A stretch of DNA of 24,904 bases from Glaesserella sp041814905 (GTDB lineage Bacteria; Pseudomonadota; Gammaproteobacteria; Enterobacterales; Pasteurellaceae), in NCBI RefSeq assembly GCF_041814905.1, contig NZ_JBGXYA010000050.1:1-24904 (forward strand). The letters run 5' to 3'. Position numbers and translations under genes: made by a program. Numbering within the stretch: the first letter of the stretch is position 1; every line of letters begins with the position of its first letter. Below, one piece after another: positions 1-7,998 of this stretch. The notes beneath the pieces were generated by a model. The model saw only the letters and a program-made list of their open reading frames with translations, did not search any database and was not told the origin of the DNA.

Positions 1-706
1 ACGTCAAGAAGCCAAACGTCGTGAATTAAAAGTGTTTGATGCGACCTGCCCGCTTGTGACTAAAGTCCATATGCAGGTGGCGAGAGCCAGCCGTAAAGGA
101 ACAAAAGCAATTTTGATCGGACACGAAGGACATCCTGAAGTAGTCGGCACCATGGGGCAATATGACAACCCGGAAGGCGGTATTTTTTTAGTGGAGGATG
201 TAGAAGATATCGCCCGCTTAGGTTTAAAAGATGATAGCGATCTGACCTTCATGACTCAAACGACACTCTCCATTGACGATACGATTGATGTCATTGAAGC
301 ATTAAAACAAAAATACCCGGCGATTCAAGGACCGCGTAAAAACGATATTTGTTACGCCACAACTAACCGCCAACAAGCTGTTCGTGAATTGGCAATACAA
401 GCACAGCTCGTTTTAGTGGTCGGTTCTAAAAATTCGTCCAATTCCAACCGGTTAGCGGAGCTTGCTTCCCGAATGGGAACTCCGTCAAAGCTGATTGATG
501 GCCCGCAAGATATCGATCCTACATGGTTAGACGGCGTACAAACCATCGGTATCACTGCAGGCGCATCAGCTCCGGAAGTGTTAGTACAATCGGTGGTTGA
601 ACATTTAAAATCATTAGGTGTAACCGACGTCTCCGAATTAGAGGGCTGTGAAGAAAATACCGTGTTTGAAGTCCCGCGTGAATTACGCATTACGGAGGTA
701 AATTAA
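1..706 (+). CDS. ispH: 4-hydroxy-3-methylbut-2-enyl diphosphate reductase, 5'-truncated by window edge
   Basis: This is the last step of the MEP isoprenoid pathway: a cytosolic [4Fe-4S] enzyme that converts HMBPP to IPP and DMAPP. The reading frame is open from base 2, so the gene starts outside the window; the GTG at 32 is an internal Val codon. About 234 of roughly 315 residues are present. Visible family landmarks are the second cluster Cys in VFDATCPLVTKVH, the substrate-binding His and Glu in GHEGHPEV, the Thr of FMTQTTLS, the third cluster Cys in NDICYATTNRQ, SKNSSNSNRL, and the C-terminal EGCEENTVFEVPRELR block. The stop codon overlaps the sdhE start by one base (TAATG), so the two are probably translated from one message. 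Identification is secure. Confidence 0.97.
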   Translation, partial: RQEAKRRELKVFDATCPLVTKVHMQVARASRKGTKAILIGHEGHPEVVGTMGQYDNPEGGIFLVEDVEDIARLGLKDDSDLTFMTQTTLSIDDTIDVIEALKQKYPAIQGPRKNDICYATTNRQQAVRELAIQAQLVLVVGSKNSSNSNRLAELASRMGTPSKLIDGPQDIDPTWLDGVQTIGITAGASAPEVLVQSVVEHLKSLGVTDVSELEGCEENTVFEVPRELRITEVN

Positions 707-945
707 TGAACCGCTTTAGAATTGAGTGGGAATGTCGTCGTGGCATGCGTGAACTGGATAAAATGATTATGCCGTTTTATCAGCAATATTTTGATGAGTT
801 GAATGAAATACAGCAGCAAACGTTTGTTGAGATGCTAAGCTATAGCGACCCGGAATTATTCCGCTGGTTTATGCATCAATTACCTGCGCCGACCGCCGAA
901 CTACAAGAAATGGTTGCGCTTATCCGTTCTAAATTAGCCTATTAA
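706..945 (+). CDS. sdhE: FAD assembly factor SdhE (succinate dehydrogenase assembly factor 2 family)
   Basis: A 79-residue protein of the SdhE/YgfY/SDHAF2 family, small cytosolic factors that promote covalent FAD attachment to flavoprotein subunits such as SdhA and FrdA. The family signature is visible near the N-terminus as WECRRGMRELD, containing the conserved RGM. It is followed by a helical body (LLSYSDPELF-type segment) ending with the usual Leu/Tyr tail. Length is normal. The ATG overlaps the ispH stop by one base, and a GGAG ribosome site lies in the last ispH codons, so translation is likely coupled. It was formerly annotated as an antitoxin (CptB) in E. coli; the RGM motif favours the flavinylation role. 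ispH-sdhE adjacency carries no obvious functional link. Confidence 0.93.
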   Translation: MNRFRIEWECRRGMRELDKMIMPFYQQYFDELNEIQQQTFVEMLSYSDPELFRWFMHQLPAPTAELQEMVALIRSKLAY

Positions 946-972
946 TCAACTCAAACCGACTCACATAAAGTA

Positions 973-1019
973 ACAAGCGGTGTGTTTTTGCAAAAAATTT
1001 GCAAATTCCCACCGCTTGC
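973..1019. terminator. Inverted pair of uptake signal sequences, probable terminator of ispH-sdhE
   Basis: ACAAGCGGT at 973-981 faces the near-copy ACCGCTTGC at 1011-1019. CAAGCGGT pairs with ACCGCTTG and the arms also share TTTGCAAA-type sequence, giving a long imperfect stem. In Pasteurellaceae, paired uptake words in opposite orientation often serve as intrinsic terminators. The stem lies 28 bases after the sdhE stop and inside the upstream extension of the next reading frame, which argues that the transporter starts downstream at 1040. Confidence 0.7.
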
Positions 1020-1039
1020 CTTGTTTTAGAGAACAAACT

Positions 1040-2458
1040 ATGTCAAACAGACAATATGAATTTTTCGGACAAGATCCGAATTTCCCAACCAAGTTGGTCA
1101 CATTTACCGTATTAATCGGTGCATTTTTTGGTTACCTGAATGAAACCTTACTAAACGTAGCGCTCACCCATTTAATGGTGGAATTTCATATCGACAAAAC
1201 CACCGTACAATGGATGGCGACCGGCTTTTTATTGGTAATGGGAGCATTTACTCCGCTGACTGCCAATGTGATTCAGTGGTTTACGACCCGTACAATGTTG
1301 TTAGTTACACTGATTACCTTTGTGGTCGGCACCTTAATTTGTGCTTTTGCCACAAGCTTTCCGATGCTATTGGGCGGACGTTTTATTCAAGCTGTTTCCG
1401 CCGCTTTTACCGTCCCGATCTTGTTTAACACCATTTTGTTGATTTATCCGCCGGATCGTCGCGGTACCATCATGGGGATTATTACGATGATGTTTATGGT
1501 GGCTCCGGCTATCGGTCCGACGTTATCGGGGGTTATTGTTGATTACTTCGGTTGGCGTTATCTGTTTTTACTGACAGTTCCGTTTATTTTGCTCTCTATT
1601 GCATTGGCAATTTTGTTTCTTAAAATCAATCTACAGCCACTGAACAGACCCAAAATTGACTGTTTGTCCGTATTCCTTTCGATACTTGGGTTAGGAACAT
1701 TAGTTTATTCCACCAGTAACTTTGCGATTTTGAGTTTACCCGTGTTTGGAACTTTGTTTGTCGGTTCAATGATATTGATTGCGTGGTTTGCCAAACGGCA
1801 GACAATTCTAACAGAGCCGTTAGTGGATCTGTCAGTATTTCAGGTAAAACAATATCGCTATGCCATGATCATTTTAGCAATTCTGATGTTTGTTTTTATT
1901 GGCGCTGAATTGATTATGCCAATGTATATGCAACAAGTAGTGCTGCTATCCGGCACAGCAACCGGCTTAATTTTACTACCGGGAAGCGTGGTACAAGCAT
2001 TTTTATCACCGTTAATGGGTAATCAACTCGATAAACGCGGAGCAAGACCGATTGTGGTACCGGGTACAATATTGATGTGCGTAACTTTTGTGTTAATGAT
2101 GCTATTTTTCAACATTGACAGTTCAAACTGGCTACTCACCGTGATTTTTATGCTGCTACCGATTTCAGTATCGATGATTGTTGTCTCAGAAACTCACGGT
2201 TTAAATGCACTTCCAAAAGAGATGTATCCGCACGGCACGGCAATTATCAGCACCATTAACCCCATCGCCGGTGCGGTAGGGGCCGCATTCTTTGTTGGAG
2301 TCACACATATGGGAGAAAAACTTTATAGCACAACCGAAATTACCTCAGAAACCCCTCGTTTAGCAATGATGTCCGGTGTACTACTTGCCTTTGGTATTGC
2401 CATAGGAATGAGCTTAATTACACTCTATTTTGCGAATAAATTGAGGCGGTCCATATAA
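1040..2458 (+). CDS. DHA2-type MFS multidrug efflux transporter (EmrB/QacA-like)
   Basis: A 472-residue polytopic inner-membrane protein, by family a proton-driven drug antiporter. Many hydrophobic segments run from about residue 15 to the C-terminus. DHA2 signatures are visible: LNVALTHLMVEF in the first helix region, then VQWMATGFLLVMGAFTPLTANV, then a GGRFIQAVSAA and APAIGPTLSGVIVDYFGWRYLF block typical of helices 4-5 (antiporter motif C). A GTG at 980 in the same frame would add 20 residues, but those codons lie in the inverted uptake-word stem and do not look like the family N-terminus, so ATG 1040 is preferred; its ribosome site is weak. The substrate cannot be read from the sequence. 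The gene converges on tadG, separated by a hairpin at 2523-2552. Confidence 0.88.
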   Translation: MSNRQYEFFGQDPNFPTKLVTFTVLIGAFFGYLNETLLNVALTHLMVEFHIDKTTVQWMATGFLLVMGAFTPLTANVIQWFTTRTMLLVTLITFVVGTLICAFATSFPMLLGGRFIQAVSAAFTVPILFNTILLIYPPDRRGTIMGIITMMFMVAPAIGPTLSGVIVDYFGWRYLFLLTVPFILLSIALAILFLKINLQPLNRPKIDCLSVFLSILGLGTLVYSTSNFAILSLPVFGTLFVGSMILIAWFAKRQTILTEPLVDLSVFQVKQYRYAMIILAILMFVFIGAELIMPMYMQQVVLLSGTATGLILLPGSVVQAFLSPLMGNQLDKRGARPIVVPGTILMCVTFVLMMLFFNIDSSNWLLTVIFMLLPISVSMIVVSETHGLNALPKEMYPHGTAIISTINPIAGAVGAAFFVGVTHMGEKLYSTTEITSETPRLAMMSGVLLAFGIAIGMSLITLYFANKLRRSI

Positions 2459-2522
2459 ATAGTCGTTATATATCATAACTTAGGTTATATCAATTAAGCT
2501 TGGTATGTTTTGAAAATAAAAA

Positions 2523-2552
2523 TCCCGTATCCGATGATGAACCGATACGGGA
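2523..2552 (-). terminator. Intrinsic terminator of the tad operon (possibly bidirectional)
   Basis: TCCCGTATC (2523-2531) pairs perfectly with GATACGGGA (2544-2552) around a 12-base loop. Read on the minus strand, the stem is followed by TTTTTATTTT, a good U-tract, so it should end the tad message 24 bases after the tadG stop. Read on the plus strand, only a weak T-rich stretch follows, so termination of the transporter gene there is less certain. Confidence 0.8.
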
Positions 2553-2575
2553 CTTTAATCATAATTTAACAGTTA

Positions 2576-4372
2576 CTAGTTAAACGTTGGTTTTTTACTT
2601 GATGTTGAACCCACCTCTTCTTGAATACCAATAACGGATTTAAAGGCTTCTAGTAACGCCTCTTTCTCTTTTACAATAAAGAAATTATCTTCACCTACAC
2701 ATTTCTTCCACGCTTGTGCTAAGTCTGCAGGAGGATCATATCCAAAGGCAACGAAAGCGATCTTAGTTGGTAGTTTCTTGAGGCTATTGTCTTGCAAGCT
2801 ATCAATTCGGGTGCGTATACGATCACAAATACCGTTATTTAAAAGCTGCAACATAAATTTCTTATCCGGAGTATTATCTTCACCATCGGACAGCATCAGC
2901 ATAATACGTTGTGTATTGCTTCCTAATTCTTTTGGTAATGCTGCGTCAAGAGTATTTTGGTCCATTAAATAATTAGCCCCAATAATAACGCCTGAAGAAA
3001 TATTAGTATCACCAGCCAGCTGTGTTTGATCTAGAACATCTACAATATTTCTATTATCTTGAGTAAACCATTTTTCAGAAGTTGTAAGACCTGGCGTTCC
3101 CCTAGCATGGCGCTTTTTCCCTTCTTCATTAAGAAGATAATAGTCATATCCTGTTTTATTGTCCTTATCAAAGACTAATTCATAATTTTTATTTTTTCCG
3201 TCAAAAGAATCTATCTGTGTTATTGTTTCCTTTATATCCACAAAAGAATTAAAAATTGCTGTAACAGTATACCAATCACCAACATTCATTGCTCTAATTA
3301 TTAAAGGCTTTATATTAACATCCGCAGTACAAAGTTTTCTGCCATATTGATCCGGTGCTCTACAATCATTGTGATTAAATGAATTCAATCCATAACCTTT
3401 ATACACATCTTCAAAGTCATTCCATTTGGCATCTGCAAAAGAGTATTCCCTACTTCTAAATCGTATATTTGTTACGCGTTTATCATTTCCGTAATAAGGG
3501 AAAACCCGTTTAGCAACCCCTCTCTCTTGAGCATAAGTAGAAAAAGAGACAAATCCGATACGGTTGAACGGACTTACACCGGTATTCTTAGTGGTATCTT
3601 TAGGTAATAAAATATCCGAAATTTCTCCGACGGTATTTCTCAAAATATAGTAACGCCGTTTTTCTAGGGAAACATCTTTAATCCCCTCTAAACTCCAACT
3701 CATTGAAGTGGAGAAATCCAATACCAACATTAGATCTATTGGTATCACTGTACCCCGTTCTTTTTTCGCATAAGTTAAACCGGAATTAATTTTCTCTCGT
3801 TTATCAAAACTAAGTTTAGTATCCGCTAAATAAAGCCATGACTTACGCTCCATTTCACCTTGTACTTCGCAAACAATTGGTTTACGCGAATAGTTATTTT
3901 TGGTTGTTACGGCATTATCAATTTGTTCACACTTATAATAAAAATCTTTAGTAATTTTTGCCTCTAGGTTTTCGCTAGCAGGGTTTCCATCTTTTATATA
4001 AGAACGCATATAAACCTGGGAAATACCTTTAAGTAATTCCTGGTTACGTCTGTCTTGCTGCGCTTTAAACTCATCATTATCGAATTTATCTTTATCTTGT
4101 TGAGAAACAGTTTGTCGGGTTACATCATAATGCTTTTGATTTTCTCTGAACTCATTACTTTCAGAAACTAACGCCAGTGCCGCTTGCTCAACGCCTTGTT
4201 CAAATCGGGCTTTATCTAACAATAAACCTGAACCATCCACTGATAAAGCAACTAAACCAAGCAATGCAGCGCCCATAGGTGCAGTAATGGCCATATAAAC
4301 ACCACGCTGATCACGATAAAAGCGTTTAAGATGCTGAGAACAAACTCGGGTTAAATGAAATTTGCTATTCAT
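2576..4372 (-). CDS. tadG: TadG, pilus assembly protein with von Willebrand A domain
   Basis: A 598-residue membrane-anchored protein closing the tad operon. Tad loci need TadG for adherence and pilus assembly; its biochemical role is poorly known. A short cytoplasmic N-terminus with the RDQRGVYMAI motif leads into a single hydrophobic helix (about residues 24-47), typical of Tad-like proteins (TadE/TadG N-terminal family). The rest should be periplasmic. A VWA domain starts near residue 212: the metal-binding MIDAS motif is complete, with DFSTS at 219-223, a Thr in GDTNISSG near 456, and Asp in LSDGEDN near 496. The MIDAS parts are separated by a long insertion (about residues 285-450). A good AAGGA ribosome site precedes ATG, and the gene lies 21 bases after tadF. 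Confidence 0.93.
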   Translation of the reverse strand: MNSKFHLTRVCSQHLKRFYRDQRGVYMAITAPMGAALLGLVALSVDGSGLLLDKARFEQGVEQAALALVSESNEFRENQKHYDVTRQTVSQQDKDKFDNDEFKAQQDRRNQELLKGISQVYMRSYIKDGNPASENLEAKITKDFYYKCEQIDNAVTTKNNYSRKPIVCEVQGEMERKSWLYLADTKLSFDKREKINSGLTYAKKERGTVIPIDLMLVLDFSTSMSWSLEGIKDVSLEKRRYYILRNTVGEISDILLPKDTTKNTGVSPFNRIGFVSFSTYAQERGVAKRVFPYYGNDKRVTNIRFRSREYSFADAKWNDFEDVYKGYGLNSFNHNDCRAPDQYGRKLCTADVNIKPLIIRAMNVGDWYTVTAIFNSFVDIKETITQIDSFDGKNKNYELVFDKDNKTGYDYYLLNEEGKKRHARGTPGLTTSEKWFTQDNRNIVDVLDQTQLAGDTNISSGVIIGANYLMDQNTLDAALPKELGSNTQRIMLMLSDGEDNTPDKKFMLQLLNNGICDRIRTRIDSLQDNSLKKLPTKIAFVAFGYDPPADLAQAWKKCVGEDNFFIVKEKEALLEAFKSVIGIQEEVGSTSSKKPTFN

Positions 4373-4393
4373 TCTATTTCCTTAAATATAAAG

Positions 4394-4957
4394 TTATCTT
4401 GAAACAGCCATTGATGAAGATCGAACCAAATTATTCACACCTTCTGTTTGATTAAGGATAAATGCTTTGAAAAAGCTACTGGTTTCAACACAAAGCGTTA
4501 CTTGGTACAGCGGAACTTTCCTCTCATTATTAAATTCAGAACGAGGAGAAAGATTACTTAACTGAGAAATTGGACTATATGGCGGACAATCTGCAATATC
4601 ACCGAGAGTTGTTGCTTGTTGTGCCGGACCTGGCCAATACTCTAGAACTACGTAAACTTTTTCTTGACTACTTTTATCGCCGTAAAGTAAACGCTTCGAA
4701 AGCTGTTTGAACTGTTCTAAATCTTCTGCTGTGATAGAAGCTCTTTTATCATATAACTGAATACGCTCACGCAATATATTTACTGAAGTGTAAGAGGCAT
4801 TGTCTAATTTACCCAAAGTTGAACGAAGGATAACTAAATCTACCATAAAAGCAAAAATAGCCAATAAAAACAACAGCATGAAAAAAAACTCTATCGTCGT
4901 TGCACCTTTTTGGTTTTTCAGAAAATATTTAAATTTATTTAAATAGTGATCTTTCAT
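4394..4957 (-). CDS. tadF: TadF, pilin-like protein of the Tad system
   Basis: A TadE/TadF-family pseudopilin, 187 residues from ATG 4957. The prepilin-type site reads NQKG/ATTIEF, with cleavage expected after Gly and Glu at +5, followed by a strongly hydrophobic helix (FFFMLLFLLAIFAFMVDLVI). TadE and TadF are processed by the TadV peptidase in A. actinomycetemcomitans, and this protein has the same site. The mature part would be periplasmic, with several Cys residues toward the C-terminus. The frame is open to a GTG at 4981, which would add eight residues; the ATG start gives a 23-base overlap with tadE and a leader length more like tadE. Overlap with tadE suggests translational coupling. 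Confidence 0.9.
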   Translation of the reverse strand: MKDHYLNKFKYFLKNQKGATTIEFFFMLLFLLAIFAFMVDLVILRSTLGKLDNASYTSVNILRERIQLYDKRASITAEDLEQFKQLSKRLLYGDKSSQEKVYVVLEYWPGPAQQATTLGDIADCPPYSPISQLSNLSPRSEFNNERKVPLYQVTLCVETSSFFKAFILNQTEGVNNLVRSSSMAVSR

Positions 4958-5501
4958 ATTCTTGTACCACAACAATTTCACGAGATAATATAGATTCTGA
5001 TAAAGAACCAGATAAGAATGGCATAGGAATTAACGGTTTATAGCCAGCCTGTAATTTATAACTCGCTAAAGTTGCCAGCTCCCCAGTCGGAGACACTAAT
5101 TGCCCATCAACCATGGTTGGTTGCTTATATTGATTGTTTAATAATGCATCTAAACAGTTACTATTTTGGCCTTGAGTACAATCAACATAGTTTACGGTAA
5201 CCTTGTCTTCTTGGGTCGGAATTTGCATAAACATCACCATTCCTGATTCTGCTTGCAGAGCTCTTTGCTCCTTCAAAGTCTTTTTAAACAATTCCTCGTA
5301 ATTACCGCCTTCAGCCTCTTGTGCCCTTGAAATCCGCGTACTCTCGGCTATCGCTAAATCCCAATAGGCAGAAGCCAGAGTAAGTCTACTCCATTCAAAA
5401 ATCATAAAAACAACAGTAAAATAAATAACAATTGTTAATACAAATTCTACTGTTGTTGTACCTTTATTACTTCTAACAAAGTTTTTAAGTATGCTTTTCA
5501 T
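4935..5501 (-). CDS. tadE: TadE, pilin-like protein of the Tad system
   Basis: A 188-residue pseudopilin. The leader MKSILKNFVRSNKG ends in the peptidase site G/TTTVEF (Glu at +5) followed by a hydrophobic helix (VLTIVIYFTVVFMIF). Two Cys flank a QGQNSN segment and may form a disulfide in the periplasm. TadE proteins are minor pseudopilins needed for Flp pilus formation. The frame extends three codons upstream to a TTG at 5510; ATG 5501 is preferred although neither has a strong ribosome site. It sits about a dozen bases after tadD and overlaps tadF. Confidence 0.9.
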   Translation of the reverse strand: MKSILKNFVRSNKGTTTVEFVLTIVIYFTVVFMIFEWSRLTLASAYWDLAIAESTRISRAQEAEGGNYEELFKKTLKEQRALQAESGMVMFMQIPTQEDKVTVNYVDCTQGQNSNCLDALLNNQYKQPTMVDGQLVSPTGELATLASYKLQAGYKPLIPMPFLSGSLSESILSREIVVVQEYERSLFK

Positions 5502-5513
5502 AATTTTCAACTA

Positions 5514-6269
5514 TTAACGACCAACTTGAGGAAGCCGTTCTGTTTTCTTAAGTGCATTAACTAAATCTTCAGGACTAGTATTTAAGCGCTCTTTACGAAT
5601 AATATCTAATGCATAGTCTGTATCACCACTTTTAACTAAGGCAAATACAAGATTATGAACTAAACGAGAATCTTTAGAACCATTTAAGTATTGTGGTAAT
5701 AATAATTCTGCTGCATTGCGATAATCAGTATTTAAAATACTTAACATTGCTAAGTTATTAATCGCAACAAGATCCGTTATAAAGAGTTCGCGAGCTCTAT
5801 TAATATCATTAAATGCATCTTGTAATCTACCTTGTTGGGCAAATACAATTCCTCTTAAATTATAAGCCTCACCATTACTTGGAGAACGACTAATTAAGTT
5901 ACTTACATTAGACATTGCTTCATTATATTGAGCCAATTGAATTTGATTTTTAACCTGTAAAATAGCAGCATTTTCACCAAGCTGATCATTTCTTGTGAGC
6001 AATGGTTGTAAATATAACAGAGAAGATTTGCTATCGCCTACTTGATAATAACTCTCTGCTAATTTATAACGAACTGTCGGATCGTCATTTGTTTTCAGCA
6101 TATCGCGATAAAGTGAAATCAATGCATTGTAGTTTTTAATGCTCTCATATAATTTCTCTTTTGCCGCTATACTATTCGGACTACCCTCATTGTATTGAGA
6201 AGTAGAGCAAGCAGATAAAGAAATCACTAAGCTACAAAATAATGTTGTTTTAATAAATTTAGAATACAT
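5514..6269 (-). CDS. tadD: TadD, TPR-repeat outer-membrane lipoprotein
   Basis: A 251-residue lipoprotein. The N-terminal signal ends in a lipobox, LSAC with Cys21, and is followed by STSQ; no Asp at +2, so outer-membrane sorting is expected. The body consists of helical tetratricopeptide-type repeats (for example the segments around PTVRYKLAESYYQVGD, GEAYNLRGIVFAQQGR and DLVAINNLAMLSI). TadD is thought to act like a pilotin or scaffold for the RcpA secretin and is needed for Flp pilus export. The start overlaps the end of tadC by 11 bases, a sign of coupled translation. Family assignment rests on the lipobox, the repeats and the locus position. Confidence 0.92.
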   Translation of the reverse strand: MYSKFIKTTLFCSLVISLSACSTSQYNEGSPNSIAAKEKLYESIKNYNALISLYRDMLKTNDDPTVRYKLAESYYQVGDSKSSLLYLQPLLTRNDQLGENAAILQVKNQIQLAQYNEAMSNVSNLISRSPSNGEAYNLRGIVFAQQGRLQDAFNDINRARELFITDLVAINNLAMLSILNTDYRNAAELLLPQYLNGSKDSRLVHNLVFALVKSGDTDYALDIIRKERLNTSPEDLVNALKKTERLPQVGR

Positions 6270-7113
6270 TTGGAAAGACCCTCATCGCACCAGGTGCTAA
6301 AATTAATATAATAATCGGAAACATAATGAATATAATTAGCGGAATACTCATTTTGGCAGATAATGTTCCTAATTTTTCTTCCATGACTAATAACTGCATT
6401 TCTCGAATGTCTGCAGATAATTGTGTAAGCTGAGGATAAATAGATGAACCAAAATTTAAACTCTGCTGCATTACAGTACAAAACATTCTGATTTCTTTGG
6501 TCGGCAGCGATATTGCTAAATCTTGTAAAGCTGCTGATAAACCTGTTATTTCTGCTTTACGAATAATTCTTAATAAAACATAAGTTAAATCGGGATTTAA
6601 TTTTTTGAAATCCATCGCAACCTGTTTTAATGCGGCTTCAATAGTTACCCCTGTTTGAACATTTACAGCGACTAGATCAATAAAACCTGCCAAATCAGTC
6701 ATAATTCTTTTGATTTTACTTTTCAAAATACTATTGGTAAGTATTCCCGGAATAAGGATAACAGCAAGAATTACAACAAAAATACCGATAAAGAAAGTCA
6801 TTTGATCGCTATTTCTATTAAATAAATAATAGATTAGAGATACCACAAAGATAGTTAGAAGTTTTGCTTTTACATTTTTATCTATGGTACCTAATAACTT
6901 TAAAAAAGGGTTATTATTAATCAACAACAACTCAAGCTCTATTTGCTGCTTTGTTTTTCCTTTTTCTATATCTTCATTATTTTTTTCTTTAGGGCGAAGG
7001 TTTAATATTATCTCCCTATGAATATCAAATTTTTTCTTTGCTGAAAATGCGATAAAAAGGAAGATAGAACCAGATAGAATCAATGCTAATAGAAATAATG
7101 CAATCTTTATCAT
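6259..7113 (-). CDS. tadC: TadC, inner-membrane platform protein (GspF-type)
   Basis: A 284-residue polytopic protein with a type II secretion F (T2SSF) domain in the C-terminal half (about residues 125-250), an N-terminal hydrophobic segment, a pair of central helices and a final helix (IPLIIFIMFPIIILILAPG). With TadB it should form the inner-membrane platform on which the TadA ATPase works. The preferred start is ATG 7113, which overlaps the tadB TGA as ATGA; the frame extends eight codons further into tadB. TadB and TadC are paralogous halves of the GspF architecture, so order in the operon decides the names. Confidence 0.92.
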   Translation of the reverse strand: MIKIALFLLALILSGSIFLFIAFSAKKKFDIHREIILNLRPKEKNNEDIEKGKTKQQIELELLLINNNPFLKLLGTIDKNVKAKLLTIFVVSLIYYLFNRNSDQMTFFIGIFVVILAVILIPGILTNSILKSKIKRIMTDLAGFIDLVAVNVQTGVTIEAALKQVAMDFKKLNPDLTYVLLRIIRKAEITGLSAALQDLAISLPTKEIRMFCTVMQQSLNFGSSIYPQLTQLSADIREMQLLVMEEKLGTLSAKMSIPLIIFIMFPIIILILAPGAMRVFPNVF

Positions 7114-7997
7114 GTAGACTTCCTCATCAACCACCAAATAATAAACATTCCTAATAATTCACTACCGATAACATAATATAGAATAACTCTTCCGCTAGGA
7201 TTATTAATTAAATAATCAAAATTTTCAGGCATCGTTACTTTCATAAAGAAAAAGAAGGCAATAGGAAAACTTGCGACAATCATAGCAGACATACGAGCTT
7301 CGGATGTCATCGCTTTCTTTTTTTGTTCCATCTTTTTGCTGTCTGCTATCACACGACCTAAACGAGAAATCACTTCTTTCATCTGCCCACCTTTAGTCAG
7401 GTTGGTACGAATAATCGTGATAAAAAAGTAAAATTCCTTATATGGATAGCGGCTATAACTGTCGGTAAATACGGACATTGGTTCTTCCCCGATAGATAAG
7501 CGGCGATAAATATTTCTAAACTCTTCACCAAGCTGACCTGTAATATCTTTACCACAACGATCTAATGCTTGTAATAAGCCAGAACCAGAAGATGTAGCTG
7601 AGTTAATTACTTGAATAATCTCAGGAAATTTTTCTTCAAACATCTTTCTATTTTTATGCTGCCCTAATTTCCAAATAAGTAAAAAGAAAAGAGAGAAAAA
7701 ACCTAAAATAAATACCTTGTTATCAATCCTTATATAAAACAGATTAATGTAATAAAGCGTAAGAAAAACCACAAAGCTTATAATAATACTTCTAAATAAA
7801 TTTTTCTTTTCTCCACCAGTGAAGTAAAATAGCCATAATATAAACTTTTCTCTAACAACCTCTAATATTCGTTTAAATCTATTGTTATCATGATTTTCTC
7901 TGGCATGGATTCTTCTTCTTGTTTTATTCCAAGTTAATGCGGTATAACTCAAAAGTAAAATACCAAAACCCAGAATTGAGTAATAGAAAATAATCAT
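7110..7997 (-). CDS. tadB: TadB, inner-membrane platform protein (GspF-type)
   Basis: A 295-residue membrane protein with an N-terminal helix, two closely spaced helices in the middle (about residues 62-100), a T2SSF domain (PEIIQVINSATSSGSGLLQAL to the region around KAMTSEARMSAM), and two final helices. It is the partner of TadC in the Tad platform. ATG 7997 is chosen because a GGAGAG ribosome site formed by the last tadA codons lies seven bases upstream; the longer frame begins with TTG inside tadA. The gene is very AT-rich. Confidence 0.92.
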   Translation of the reverse strand: MIIFYYSILGFGILLLSYTALTWNKTRRRIHARENHDNNRFKRILEVVREKFILWLFYFTGGEKKNLFRSIIISFVVFLTLYYINLFYIRIDNKVFILGFFSLFFLLIWKLGQHKNRKMFEEKFPEIIQVINSATSSGSGLLQALDRCGKDITGQLGEEFRNIYRRLSIGEEPMSVFTDSYSRYPYKEFYFFITIIRTNLTKGGQMKEVISRLGRVIADSKKMEQKKKAMTSEARMSAMIVASFPIAFFFFMKVTMPENFDYLINNPSGRVILYYVIGSELLGMFIIWWLMRKST

Positions 7998-7998
7998 A

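Noticed and set aside
980..1039. Upstream extension of the MFS transporter from GTG 980
   Set aside because: The codons lie in the inverted uptake-word stem and encode a Cys-rich segment unlike transporter N-termini.
2459..2522. Short stem ATAAC/GTTAT after the transporter
   Set aside because: Five base pairs with no T-tract; too weak to call a terminator.
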